64,000 bases of DNA, from positions 16,625-80,624 of the forward strand of contig SVRN01000005.1 of assembly GCA_015064805.1 (NCBI GenBank), written 5' to 3'. This document shows positions 55,448-63,901 of this stretch, piece by piece. This DNA comes from Oscillospiraceae bacterium (GTDB lineage Bacteria > Bacillota > Clostridia > Oscillospirales > CAG-272). The stretch's first letter is position 1; each line of letters opens with the position of its first letter. The notes under the pieces are model-generated. The model worked only from the letters and a program-made list of their open reading frames with translations, was not told the DNA's origin and made no database searches. A program made the position numbers and the translations under genes.

Positions 55448-55957
55448 CTATTCTTCCGAATACAATTCGTCATAATACCACCGCATAGGGTTTTCATAGA
55501 TATATCGCAAATGCTCATCATAGTCCTGACGGTTGCGAATGATGTGATCATTGGAGCGATATTGCCATATATTCACGCCGTATTCCTTGTTACAAAATCG
55601 TTTGAACGTAGATACGAACCGCGACGGAACGGAGTTCTGCACTGTAGGGACCGGCGTCCTCGACGGTCCGTTTTCCGTACCTTTTACCCACAACATAATA
55701 TGGATATGATTCGGCATGATTACATAACTCTCAACCGATAGATTTTCGTAAAAGTCGTTGAGCTGATTGATATATTTGTCTGCGATTTGTCCGTATTTTG
55801 TCAATTCGATTTGTGGACCGTCGAGGACGCCGGTCCCTACAATACGAGAAAGAATACAGCGTCTTTCTTTCGTGCATATCGTGAGAAACACGGCTTGATT
55901 TCGATTATAGTCCGCACCCTTCAACCGAGTGGTCTTGCGATTTTTAAGTTCGTCCAT
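55448..55957 (-). CDS. REP-associated tyrosine transposase (RAYT, Y1/IS200-like HUH protein)
   Basis: 169 aa; VESYVIMPNHIHIMLWV HUH motif, YIYENPMRWYYDELY C-terminus. Confidence 0.88.
   Translation of the reverse strand: MDELKNRKTTRLKGADYNRNQAVFLTICTKERRCILSRIVGTGVLDGPQIELTKYGQIADKYINQLNDFYENLSVESYVIMPNHIHIMLWVKGTENGPSRTPVPTVQNSVPSRFVSTFKRFCNKEYGVNIWQYRSNDHIIRNRQDYDEHLRYIYENPMRWYYDELYSEE
55644..55670 (+). repeat. GTAG-headed REP hairpin inside the RAYT ORF
   Basis: GTAGGGACCGGCGTCCTCGACGGTCCG. Confidence 0.85.
55815..55840 (-). repeat. GTAG-headed REP hairpin inside the RAYT ORF, inverted relative to 55644
   Basis: GGACCGTCGAGGACGCCGGTCCCTAC. Confidence 0.85.
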
Positions 55958-55984
55958 TTTTCATCACCAACCCCATTATAACAC

Positions 55985-56020
55985 AAATCGGCAGAGAAAA
56001 CAATCTCTCTGCCGATTTTT
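55985..56020. terminator. Terminator-like hairpin
   Basis: AAATCGGCAGAGAAAACAATCTCTCTGCCGATTTTT; related sequence at 61161-61192. Confidence 0.6.
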
Positions 56021-56028
56021 ATGTGTCA

Positions 56029-56055
56029 CGGACCGTCGAGGACGCCGGTCCCTAC
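56029..56055 (-). repeat. GTAG-headed REP hairpin next to the RAYT gene
   Basis: CGGACCGTCGAGGACGCCGGTCCCTAC. Confidence 0.85.
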
Positions 56056-56105
56056 AATTTGTAAACATCCTTATGAGAAGGAGCGAAAATCGTCGGTTCT
56101 TCTTT

Positions 56106-56999
56106 TTATATTCCCAATACCTCGCCAAGTCCGCTGATATCAAACAGAAAACCAAAGACGAGGCCGACGGCGAGCAAAAGACCGATGACGCGCAGGCTGT
56201 CCTTGACCGGGCGATTGACGCGGAGCAAAACGAGAATGCCCACGCCCGCGCCGACGAGCAGACCCGAGAGCATCGCGCCCGCCGACAGCACGCCAGACAG
56301 ATACAGCTGGGTGATGGCCACGGACGAAGCGCAGTTGGGGATCAGTCCGACCAGCGCCGAGAGCAAGCAGCCCAGCATGGGCGAGGCACCGAGCAGATCG
56401 GTCAGCACGCTCTCACCCAGCAGCTCGAGCGTCAGATTGAGAAGGGCGCTGACGGCAAACACGCTGAGCGCGATCTGGGCGGTGTGAATGAGGGCCGCCA
56501 GCCAAAGACTGCGGTCGTCGCAATGGCAATGCCCCGACCGGCACATCTCGCCAATGTGATGCTCGTGCCCGTGATCCTTGTGGAGCAATCGCGCCACGGC
56601 GTCAACCGCAAGGCCTGCCAGCATGGCAAAGACGACCTTAACGCCCAGAATGGTCAGTATTTTGCCCGCAGGCGCGCCCGAGGAGATCAGCAGCGGCAGC
56701 ATTTCGTCCGAGGTCGACCAGAAAATGGCCAGCAGCGTACCCGTGCTGATGATGCGCCCCGCGTAAAAGGTCGCACCCGCGGCACTAAAGCCGCACTGGG
56801 GCAGTACGCCAAGCAGCGCACCGACCACGGGGCCTGCACGGCCCGCCTTGGCGATGGCCTGCTCGGTCTTCTCGCCTGCGCGACGCTCCAGCATCTCCAT
56901 GCCAAGATAGGTCAGGTACAAAAACGGAACGAGGGGCAAGGTATGCTCGATCGCGTGTAATATTGCATGAAGTAAGGACTCAAAAAACGCCATGCTCAC
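56106..56999 (-). CDS. ArsP_2-type permease (annotated in databases as putative manganese transporter or arsenic efflux protein)
   Basis: 297 aa; LLGVLPQCGFSAAGATFYAGRIISTGTLLAIFWSTSDEM, LVGLIPNCASSVAITQLYLSGV; His/Cys-rich loop HKDHGHEHHIGEMCRSGHCHCDD. Confidence 0.8.
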   Translation of the reverse strand: MSMAFFESLLHAILHAIEHTLPLVPFLYLTYLGMEMLERRAGEKTEQAIAKAGRAGPVVGALLGVLPQCGFSAAGATFYAGRIISTGTLLAIFWSTSDEMLPLLISSGAPAGKILTILGVKVVFAMLAGLAVDAVARLLHKDHGHEHHIGEMCRSGHCHCDDRSLWLAALIHTAQIALSVFAVSALLNLTLELLGESVLTDLLGASPMLGCLLSALVGLIPNCASSVAITQLYLSGVLSAGAMLSGLLVGAGVGILVLLRVNRPVKDSLRVIGLLLAVGLVFGFLFDISGLGEVLGI

Positions 57000-57104
57000 T
57001 TTTAGGTCTGCACATTGTTCTCTAAAATATTTCGGTTTCGCTTGCGGAATGTTGCTGTTAAAGCAACAAGAAATATTTTGGAACGGTGTAAGTTGACTTT
57101 CAAC

Positions 57105-57563
57105 TTACCGCTTACTGCACACACCGTTCTCCTTTCTCTTGTTTTGACAATCCAGGCACACGCCGTGCAAAATAGAATCGCCGCAATGGACGACAAATCC
57201 GTGATGCTCGCGCAGATGCTGCGCCACCGTTTCGGTCAGCTCGCACTCCAGATGGCTGACGCGGCCGCAGACGCTGCATTTGAGGTGAAAATGCGCCTCG
57301 CAGTCCTGCTCGGGGGCGACGTACTGGTAGGTATGTACCGCGCCGCCTGCGCCGTCGGTCTGCTCGAAGCGACGGAGCAAGCCGCCCTCGCAAAGCTGAG
57401 CGAGCTGGCGGTAGACGGTGCTTCTGCCCATCAGCGCGGTGCCCTGCTCGTTGGTCTGACAGACGAGCGTGCAGACCTGCTCGGCGGTGAAATGGCGGTG
57501 GGGATAGGATTGGAATAAGGACAACACCGCGCGACGAGCGGGGGTGGTGTATTGTTTTTTCAT
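57105..57563 (-). CDS. Fur-family metalloregulator
   Basis: 152 aa; ALMGRSTVYRQLAQLCEGGLLRRFE, HFHLKCSVCGRVSHLECE, CLDCQNKR. Confidence 0.92.
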   Translation of the reverse strand: MKKQYTTPARRAVLSLFQSYPHRHFTAEQVCTLVCQTNEQGTALMGRSTVYRQLAQLCEGGLLRRFEQTDGAGGAVHTYQYVAPEQDCEAHFHLKCSVCGRVSHLECELTETVAQHLREHHGFVVHCGDSILHGVCLDCQNKRKENGVCSKR

Positions 57564-57599
57564 GGAAACCTCCGTGGGAAATCATTGTTGTTTGAGATT

Positions 57600-57900
57600 T
57601 CGTTTGACTGGGGCGCGTCGTAGATAGTTAAAGCATTTGCTTTCGCTCGTTGCGTCCGTCTTCCGTGTTGGCGTTTTTATTGAAAACGCCAACGCAAAAG
57701 CTGAAAATGTAACACTTCGCGAAAAAATGAGTGAAGCGACAGCGGAACGACTTTTCGCGTTGCGGGTTTCCAAAGGGCATTAGGCCCTTTGGTTCCCTTT
57801 CTTTCGCCATTTCTTTGTGGAATGACAAAGAAATGGCATTCAGCCGCACAGCGCGGCGCGTCGTGCCGCGCCCAGCCGTAGAAGAAGTAGTAAAAAATTG
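57600..57900. repeat. Modular repeat in the 5' leader of the fur-family gene
   Basis: J hairpin 57667-57693, AAAGGGCATTAGGCCCTTTGG hairpin, P hairpin near 57806, GC-rich end. Confidence 0.8.
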
Positions 57901-57932
57901 CTGATGCTCTTCCTCTCCCACGCCCTCAAAAT

Positions 57933-57990
57933 TGAGAACCATTCTCATTTTTAACTCCGTTATTATACCATCCTCCCCCTTTTTTGTCAA
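57933..57990 (-). promoter_or_regulatory. Consensus promoter plus Fur-like box for the fur/permease pair
   Basis: Minus strand TTGACA (57985-57990), 17 nt, TATAAT (57962-57967), then TGAGAA-TGG-TTCTCA (57933-57947). Confidence 0.75.
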
Positions 57991-58116
57991 TAGAAAAAAC
58001 TCAATTTTCCCCTTGATTTTCCTTGCATTTTTCACGTTTTTCAATATCTGTTAATAAATACACCAAAATACCACCCTTATTTTTGCCATTCTTGGTCACA
58101 AACGACAAAATGCCAC

Positions 58117-58144
58117 TTGACAATTTCAAAAATTGTGGTAAAAT
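58117..58144 (+). promoter_or_regulatory. Promoter for lipoprotein gene with inverted repeat in the spacer
   Basis: TTGACA, 16 nt, TAAAAT; CAATTTCAAAAATTG palindrome at 58121-58135. Confidence 0.6.
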
Positions 58145-58203
58145 ATATATTGAGACTTTGTAGGAAGCGATTCACGCTTCGAAATTTAATTAGGAGGCCT
58201 CAT

Positions 58204-59772
58204 ATGAAAAAATTTTTATCCCTTTTACTGGCACTGCTGATGGTTGTGTCCGTATGCGTGGGTCTGGTTGCTTGCAACCCGTCTGAAGAAGACCCCGGCA
58301 AGACGGAAACCCCCAACAAGCCAAACGAAAACGAAAAGGATCCGAATGAACCAAACAAACCGCAAGAACCCGTTCGCATCGAGCTGAAGTTCCCCGAGGA
58401 ATATAACTTCTCCGATAACGGCACCGCTGCATCCTTCCACATTCTTCAGTGGTCCGTTGACCAGGAAGACCAGGCAGGTACCGCTTGGATTCCGTGGGAA
58501 GAGGGCGACGTCAGCATGGACGACGGCGACCTGATCAGTAAGCAGATCCTCGAGCGTAACTCCGTTGCAGAGTACAAGTACGGTGTTGAAATTACCGCTG
58601 AATACAAGGGCGTTAACGCAGGTTACGTTGACAGAGTCAAGTCTGACCACATGACCTCCGCAAACGAGATCCAGCTGCTCACCATCCGTTCTCTGGGCGC
58701 ATGGGAGCTGGTTGACAGCGAGTACCTGACCGACATGAACGTCTACTCGGACCAGAACATTCTGCACACCGAGCAGCCCTGGTGGGTTCAGGATGCCGTT
58801 GCCTCCTACACACTGGGTGAGTCACTGTACGTTTGCGCAACCGAAATGCTGCTGCGCGACAAGGGTGCTACCACCGCTATGTACTTCAATCCCTCCATCG
58901 CTGAGGACCACGGCCTGGACGATTTCTACGCTATGGTCGAGGATGGCACATGGACTTGGGAGGCTATGCTCGAAGCCGCTGAGACCGTTGGTTCGTCTAC
59001 GGACGGCAACGACCTGATGGACTCCGTTGAGGATATGTGGGGCGTACAGGGCTCTGACGACGATACCCACATGCTGTACAACGCACTGGGCTTCCTCTAT
59101 GCTCACATCGACGAGGACGGCTTCGTTGTTTACGATCTGGGTGAAACGGATGAATCCATCACCATCCTGATCGACATTCACGAGGATTTCCACTACGCTG
59201 ACTGGAACACCAACCGCATCGACAACAAGCTGGTTGGCGGTGAGGACGTTGAAGATATCTTCACAATCGACCGCGCTCTGTTCAAAACCGCGTCTTGCGT
59301 TAAGACCGCCGTTACCAAGCTGCGTAACATGAACACCGACTACGGTATTCTCCCCATGCCTAAGCTGACCGAAGAGCAGGAGAACTACTCCTCGCTGGTT
59401 TGGGTACACCACGACTGCGTTCTGGGTATTCCCGCCGCTACGGCTAATCCCGAGATGTCTGCCGTTATCCTTGAGGTTCTGAGCTACGAGGGCTACTATG
59501 AAGTAACGCCCGTTCTGTACGATACCATTCTGTACGGCCGTGCTGCTAAGACCGCTGAGGCTAAGAGAAGCTTGGAGATTATCTTTGAGACTCGTTCGTA
59601 TGACCCCGGTCAGTACTGGGATGATCCCGCAGGCCTGCAGGATAAGCTGCTGCGTCTGTGCAACGAGGGTACCTCTGATATCCAGTCTCTGATCGCTCAG
59701 TACATCGGCCAGACCGAGGAAGAGATCAAAAAGGTTAACGAATTCGTTGAAAAGAAGTACGACGAAGAGTAA
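58204..59772 (+). CDS. Extracellular solute-binding lipoprotein
   Basis: 522 aa; signal peptide with lipobox LVAC, Pro/Asn/Glu-rich linker; ABC SBP-like C-terminal half; AGGAGG RBS. Confidence 0.8.
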   Translation: MKKFLSLLLALLMVVSVCVGLVACNPSEEDPGKTETPNKPNENEKDPNEPNKPQEPVRIELKFPEEYNFSDNGTAASFHILQWSVDQEDQAGTAWIPWEEGDVSMDDGDLISKQILERNSVAEYKYGVEITAEYKGVNAGYVDRVKSDHMTSANEIQLLTIRSLGAWELVDSEYLTDMNVYSDQNILHTEQPWWVQDAVASYTLGESLYVCATEMLLRDKGATTAMYFNPSIAEDHGLDDFYAMVEDGTWTWEAMLEAAETVGSSTDGNDLMDSVEDMWGVQGSDDDTHMLYNALGFLYAHIDEDGFVVYDLGETDESITILIDIHEDFHYADWNTNRIDNKLVGGEDVEDIFTIDRALFKTASCVKTAVTKLRNMNTDYGILPMPKLTEEQENYSSLVWVHHDCVLGIPAATANPEMSAVILEVLSYEGYYEVTPVLYDTILYGRAAKTAEAKRSLEIIFETRSYDPGQYWDDPAGLQDKLLRLCNEGTSDIQSLIAQYIGQTEEEIKKVNEFVEKKYDEE

Positions 59773-59868
59773 TACTTAAACAAAAAAATCACTTGCGGCA
59801 AAAGCGTGATGTTCTTATCGGAGAAATCACAATATTACAGATTTGCTCTGCAGTAAACAAATAATTAG

Positions 59869-59895
59869 CCCCGACAGATTTCAAGTCTGTCGGGG
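59869..59895. terminator. Bidirectional intrinsic terminator-like hairpin
   Basis: CCCCGACAGATTTCAAGTCTGTCGGGG followed by TCCTCTTTTT. Confidence 0.7.
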
Positions 59896-59903
59896 TCCTC
59901 TTT

Positions 59904-60533
59904 TTAAGGATGTTGAAGTTTTATGTTCAAATCATCAAACGAATCCACTTGTTCTCCTGAATATTGCTCGTTATATCTGTTAAAGAGAATAGAGGGTATT
60001 CCAAGCATTTGGGCAGATAAAATATTAGCAATGCTATCATCTACAAAAAGGCATTCGTCTGCTGATGCTTGTATTTGTTTTAACGCAATACGGTATATTT
60101 GAGGATCAGGTTTTCTGTAATGCACATCTCCACTGATTATTCTGTATTTGAAATACTTGTCAATGCCATAATATTCGGTAATATATCTACTCCACTCCGA
60201 TACATCCGTAGACAATAAAACAAAATCATATTGTTTATAATATTTTTCTGCAAATAAAACAAACGATTTGTCAAAAGAAAGATAATTTTCGATATAGTTT
60301 TTCATATGATATCCAGGGTCTTTGTAACCCAATTTAGAAAGGAATTCATATGAACTTATATGACCTAATCCTGCTTTTGTAAACAATTTTTGATTTTCAA
60401 GCAAATCCTTTATTCGTCCATGTTCCGATACATCGAAGTGTTCATACGTATAAGGAACAAAGTTTCCTGTTCTGTCTAATAATATTACTCCGTACATATC
60501 GATTATCAAAGTTGTAATCTTTTGGGACATCAT
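59904..60533 (-). CDS. HAD-IA family hydrolase
   Basis: MMSQKITTLIIDMYGVILLDRTG, LLSTDVSEWSRYITEYYGIDKYF, ECLFVDDSIANILSAQMLGI. Confidence 0.85.
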   Translation of the reverse strand: MMSQKITTLIIDMYGVILLDRTGNFVPYTYEHFDVSEHGRIKDLLENQKLFTKAGLGHISSYEFLSKLGYKDPGYHMKNYIENYLSFDKSFVLFAEKYYKQYDFVLLSTDVSEWSRYITEYYGIDKYFKYRIISGDVHYRKPDPQIYRIALKQIQASADECLFVDDSIANILSAQMLGIPSILFNRYNEQYSGEQVDSFDDLNIKLQHP

Positions 60534-60644
60534 CTCGTTGCTCCTTGATATTTTTATCGCAAGTTTCGCCTTTGTATTACAGCGTTGCAAGCAACGCGGG
60601 CTTCGGGCAAAGCCCATACCCCTAAGGTAGCACGTATCAAAGGC

Positions 60645-60778
60645 TCCCTCCGGGAGGGAGCTGGCGCCGTAGGCGACTGAGGGAGAGCACGTTACAATAA
60701 AGCTAATTCAAACCCAAAGTCGCGCAGGCTCCTTCCACCGCTAACGCGGTCCCCCTCCCTCTCGGAGGGAGGCTTTTA
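60645..60778. repeat. MITE-like element with inverted CCTCCC-rich ends
   Basis: AAGGCTCCCTCCGGGAGGGAGC at one end and CCTCCCTCTCGGAGGGAGGCTTTT at the other. Confidence 0.65.
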
Positions 60779-61118
60779 CGGCGGCATCGATATACTCGCA
60801 GACACCCGAAAAGTTTGTGTTGATTTGACGGTTTGTAAACCGTATGACCTTCAGATCATACCCTTCAAGTATTTCCGTGCGAAATTCATCCTTTTGTCTG
60901 CCTTCTTCGGTATAATGCTGTGACCCATCAATTTCTATGATCAGTTTGGCTTTATGGCAGTAAAAATCCGCAATGAAACTGTCTATGGCTTTTTGCCTTT
61001 GAAATCTGATTTCATATTTTGATAGGAAATCATACCACAAATGTTTTTCCTGCGGTGTTGCATTTTTACGAAGATTTTTTGCAAGAGTAATATTCTTTTC
61101 GTTGTAATCAAGCGACAT
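60741..61118 (-). CDS. DUF559 (very-short-patch-repair-like) endonuclease-domain protein
   Basis: 125 aa; LRKNATPQEKHLWYDFLSKYEIRFQRQKAIDSFIADFYCHKAKLIIEIDGSQHY; C-terminal tail encoded within a repeat. Confidence 0.87.
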   Translation of the reverse strand: MSLDYNEKNITLAKNLRKNATPQEKHLWYDFLSKYEIRFQRQKAIDSFIADFYCHKAKLIIEIDGSQHYTEEGRQKDEFRTEILEGYDLKVIRFTNRQINTNFSGVCEYIDAAVKASLREGGGPR

Positions 61119-61160
61119 ACTTACTCCTCCAAAGTTTTATCGCTTCCATTATATCACAAA

Positions 61161-61192
61161 TCGGCAGAGAAAACAAGTGTTTTCTCTGCCGA
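61161..61192. terminator. Terminator-like hairpin
   Basis: TCGGCAGAGAAAACAAGTGTTTTCTCTGCCGA. Confidence 0.6.
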
Positions 61193-61269
61193 CTCTCTGT
61201 GCCTTCAATTTCTCCGTTAAGGACAACAGAGAAAGCCGCGAGTGATTTTTTCGTTTTCTTTTCTATCGG

Positions 61270-61298
61270 TTGACAAAACGGGCAATCTGTGGTATACT
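61270..61298 (+). promoter_or_regulatory. Sigma70-type promoter for MFS gene
   Basis: TTGACA, 17 nt, TATACT. Confidence 0.7.
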
Positions 61299-61328
61299 CC
61301 CCATATCATCATTATTCCGAGGTGTGCC

Positions 61329-62579
61329 ATGCCAACGCCAAATTACACCCGCACCAAACGGGCCTGCTTTTTCGCCTATCTTGCGATGTCGTCCGTCTTC
61401 AGCCTGCCGCCCCTTTTGTTTATGACCTTCCGCGAGATGTACGGCATCTCCTACACCCTGCTCGGCACGCTGGTCTGCGTCAATTTCTGCACCCAGCTGA
61501 CGGTCGACCTCATTTTCAGCTTCTTCACCAAATATTTCAATATCAAAAACACGGTGCGCGCCATGCCGCTTCTGACCTCGGCGGGTCTGCTCGTCTACGC
61601 GCTCGTTCCGTGGCTGTTCCCCCAATACGCCTACGCAGGGCTTTTGACGGGCACGGTGCTGTTCTCCGTCGCGGCGGGTCTTTGCGAGGTGCTGATCAGC
61701 CCCGTGGTGGCCGCCATTCCCTCGGAGCATCCCGAGAAGGATATGAGCCTGCTTCACTCCCTTTACGCCTGGGGCGTGCTCAGCGTGGTCATCATCAGCA
61801 CGGTCTTTTTGCGACTGTGCGGCACGCACAACTGGACCTACCTGACGCTGTTCTTCGCTCTTTTGCCTCTGATCGCCTGCCTGCTGTTTTGCCTCTCTCC
61901 CATGCCCCCTGTCAGTGTGTCACACAACGACAATGCCACCCCCTCCGCCGCCAAAAAGCGCGGTATCGGCATGGCGCTGTGCGTGGCCTGCATTTTCCTT
62001 GGCAGTGCCGCCGAGAACGTCATGACCAACTGGATCTCGGGCTACATGGAAACCGCGCTGCAGGTCGCCAAGGTGATCGGCGACGTATTCGGCATGGCCT
62101 TGTTTGCCCTTTTGCTCGGCTTTGGACGCACGCTGTACGCCAAATTTGGACGCAACATCATGGGCGTTCTGCTCGCCGGTATGATGGGCGCTGTCGTGTG
62201 CTATCTGACGGCGGGACTTTGCAATATTCCCCTTGTGGCTTTGATCGCCTGCGTACTGACCGGTCTTTGCACCTCGATGCTCTGGCCCGGCACCCTCATT
62301 CTCATGGAAGAAAAGCTGCCCAACCCCGGCATTGTGGCCTACGCGCTGATGGCGGCAGGCGGCGACTTTGGCGCGTCGATCGCGCCGCAGGCCATGGGTA
62401 TTATCGTTGACACGGTGTCCGTCAGCTCTTGGGCACAGAGCATGAGCCCAACGCTTGGCATCACGCCCGAGCAGCTCGGCATGAAGACGGGCATGCTCCT
62501 CTCGGCGCTGTTTCCCATTCTCGGCGTGGCGTTGCTGCTGGTAATGAAGCGGTATTTTGGTAAAAAAGAAAATGCGTAA
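61329..62579 (+). CDS. MFS transporter
   Basis: 416 aa, about 12 hydrophobic segments; start MPTPNYTRTKRACFFAYLAMSSVFSLPPLLFMTFREMYGISYTLLGTLV. Confidence 0.87.
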   Translation: MPTPNYTRTKRACFFAYLAMSSVFSLPPLLFMTFREMYGISYTLLGTLVCVNFCTQLTVDLIFSFFTKYFNIKNTVRAMPLLTSAGLLVYALVPWLFPQYAYAGLLTGTVLFSVAAGLCEVLISPVVAAIPSEHPEKDMSLLHSLYAWGVLSVVIISTVFLRLCGTHNWTYLTLFFALLPLIACLLFCLSPMPPVSVSHNDNATPSAAKKRGIGMALCVACIFLGSAAENVMTNWISGYMETALQVAKVIGDVFGMALFALLLGFGRTLYAKFGRNIMGVLLAGMMGAVVCYLTAGLCNIPLVALIACVLTGLCTSMLWPGTLILMEEKLPNPGIVAYALMAAGGDFGASIAPQAMGIIVDTVSVSSWAQSMSPTLGITPEQLGMKTGMLLSALFPILGVALLLVMKRYFGKKENA

Positions 62580-62585
62580 AAGGAA

Positions 62586-62613
62586 AGAGAGTGGCTTGGG
62601 CCACTCTCTTTTT
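62586..62613 (+). terminator. Intrinsic terminator after MFS gene
   Basis: AGAGAGTGGCTTGGGCCACTCTCTTTTT. Confidence 0.8.
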
Positions 62614-62667
62614 ATCAGGTATCAATTTTTATGTTCTCCATGATATGGTCTTAAATATAGCGGCAGT

Positions 62668-63096
62668 TTACGTTAAATCAAGCGTAGTAAACCCTAAATC
62701 ATTCAGCTTTTTTTGAAAAGCATGAAATTTTGAACGCTCTTTTCTATACGGATCCAACCTCAATCCTTTCAAAAATCGTGTGAATGCTGTTTCTTTTAAA
62801 GGTATGTAAAATCTTGTATGATTTTCTGCGGTAAAAAATTCAAAAAAAGGAAAGCATCGGCCGCCGACGCATGTTAGACTGCCCTCACGCTGCCCGGGCG
62901 ATATGCCTTGTGCCAGATCGAAATTGCGCGCGCACTCGCTCAGATCAATCCTTTTCTTATCCAAATATCCTCTCTTGTAAAACAAAGCTTCCGTTGTTAT
63001 CTCATAAACATCGTCCAGCAGTACTTTGATTACCGTAGATTCATCTTCTATATGATACGCTTCTTGAATGGATTTATAAAAGTCGTTCCAGCTCAT
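62668..63096 (-). CDS. Hypothetical protein
   Basis: 142 aa intact ORF (MSWNDFYKSIQEAYHIEDESTVIK...); no family recognised. Confidence 0.55.
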   Translation of the reverse strand: MSWNDFYKSIQEAYHIEDESTVIKVLLDDVYEITTEALFYKRGYLDKKRIDLSECARNFDLAQGISPGQREGSLTCVGGRCFPFFEFFTAENHTRFYIPLKETAFTRFLKGLRLDPYRKERSKFHAFQKKLNDLGFTTLDLT

Positions 63097-63402
63097 ATCC
63101 GCACCGCCTTTCTTACATTATTATATCATGGTTTTATTTAATTGTAAAGTGCGACTTGGCCGGGGTACTAGGGTACTCGTTTTGCTTTGCAAAACGAGAA
63201 TTCTTCGCCGAGCCGCTGGTGTGCAAGCACCCCGACGGCTTTCGGCTCGAATGCGAACCTAATTCCGCGGCGCTAAACATACGGATTCAGAACCCGTTTT
63301 GCGCAAAAATACAGCTGATATCGTTAGAACATTTCGCGCAAAACTTGCAAATCCTTACGGATTTGCGTAGGTTCTCATGCTTTATACTCATCTATAAAAC
63401 AA

Positions 63403-63428
63403 AAAAGAGTGGTAAACCACTCTTTTTG
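63403..63428. terminator. Terminator-like hairpin
   Basis: AAAGAGTGGTAAACCACTCTTTTTG. Confidence 0.6.
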
Positions 63429-63443
63429 TTTTATGTGATTAAC

Positions 63444-63587
63444 GACCGAAATAGATGACATGCCCAAAATGTAGATTTTATAAGGGTTTTAAGGCTTTTT
63501 TGAGAAATTTTGAGCCGAATTTTTAATGTTTCTTGTGCTGGGGCTATATTTGTGCGATTTTTGCTCGCAACCGAAATAGATGACATC
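63444..63587 (+). repeat. Pair of direct repeats ACCGAAATAGATGACAT
   Basis: GACCGAAATAGATGACATGCC (63444-63464) and AACCGAAATAGATGACATCGCC (63569-63590). Confidence 0.75.
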
Positions 63588-63697
63588 GCCATTTCGCCTT
63601 TTCTTTGCTTACTGCGGTTATAGATTTGACCTCATAATGATGCGGAACATCCACATCCACGGTGGACCCGGGAAGCAATCTTCCAGCCCTGATTTTG

Positions 63698-63901
63698 TCA
63701 AATCAAATCCTGAATAGTGGCTAAATCAAGAACGTATTCTTTTGCCACCTGATTGTATCTTGCGTTGCTTCTGATCGAAGACTGTTTGCTTTTCAACTTG
63801 TGATGGTATTCCCAATAAGTAAGTGCTTCGGTAAGTTCCTGCTTTGCTTTTGGATTCAAAGTAAAGATGTTTTCATGAATATCACCTGTTATGTAAACCA
63901 T
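63698..63901 (-). CDS. Small hypothetical protein
   Basis: MVYITGDIHENIFTLNPKAKQELTEALTYWEYHHKLKSKQ...; ATG at 63901, overlaps the 3' end of an upstream ORF. Confidence 0.35.
   Translation of the reverse strand: MVYITGDIHENIFTLNPKAKQELTEALTYWEYHHKLKSKQSSIRSNARYNQVAKEYVLDLATIQDLI

Noticed and set aside
63698-63901. Metallophosphoesterase based on MVYITGDIH start
   Set aside because: Only about 68 aa, no further metallophosphoesterase motifs; similarity is limited to a few residues.
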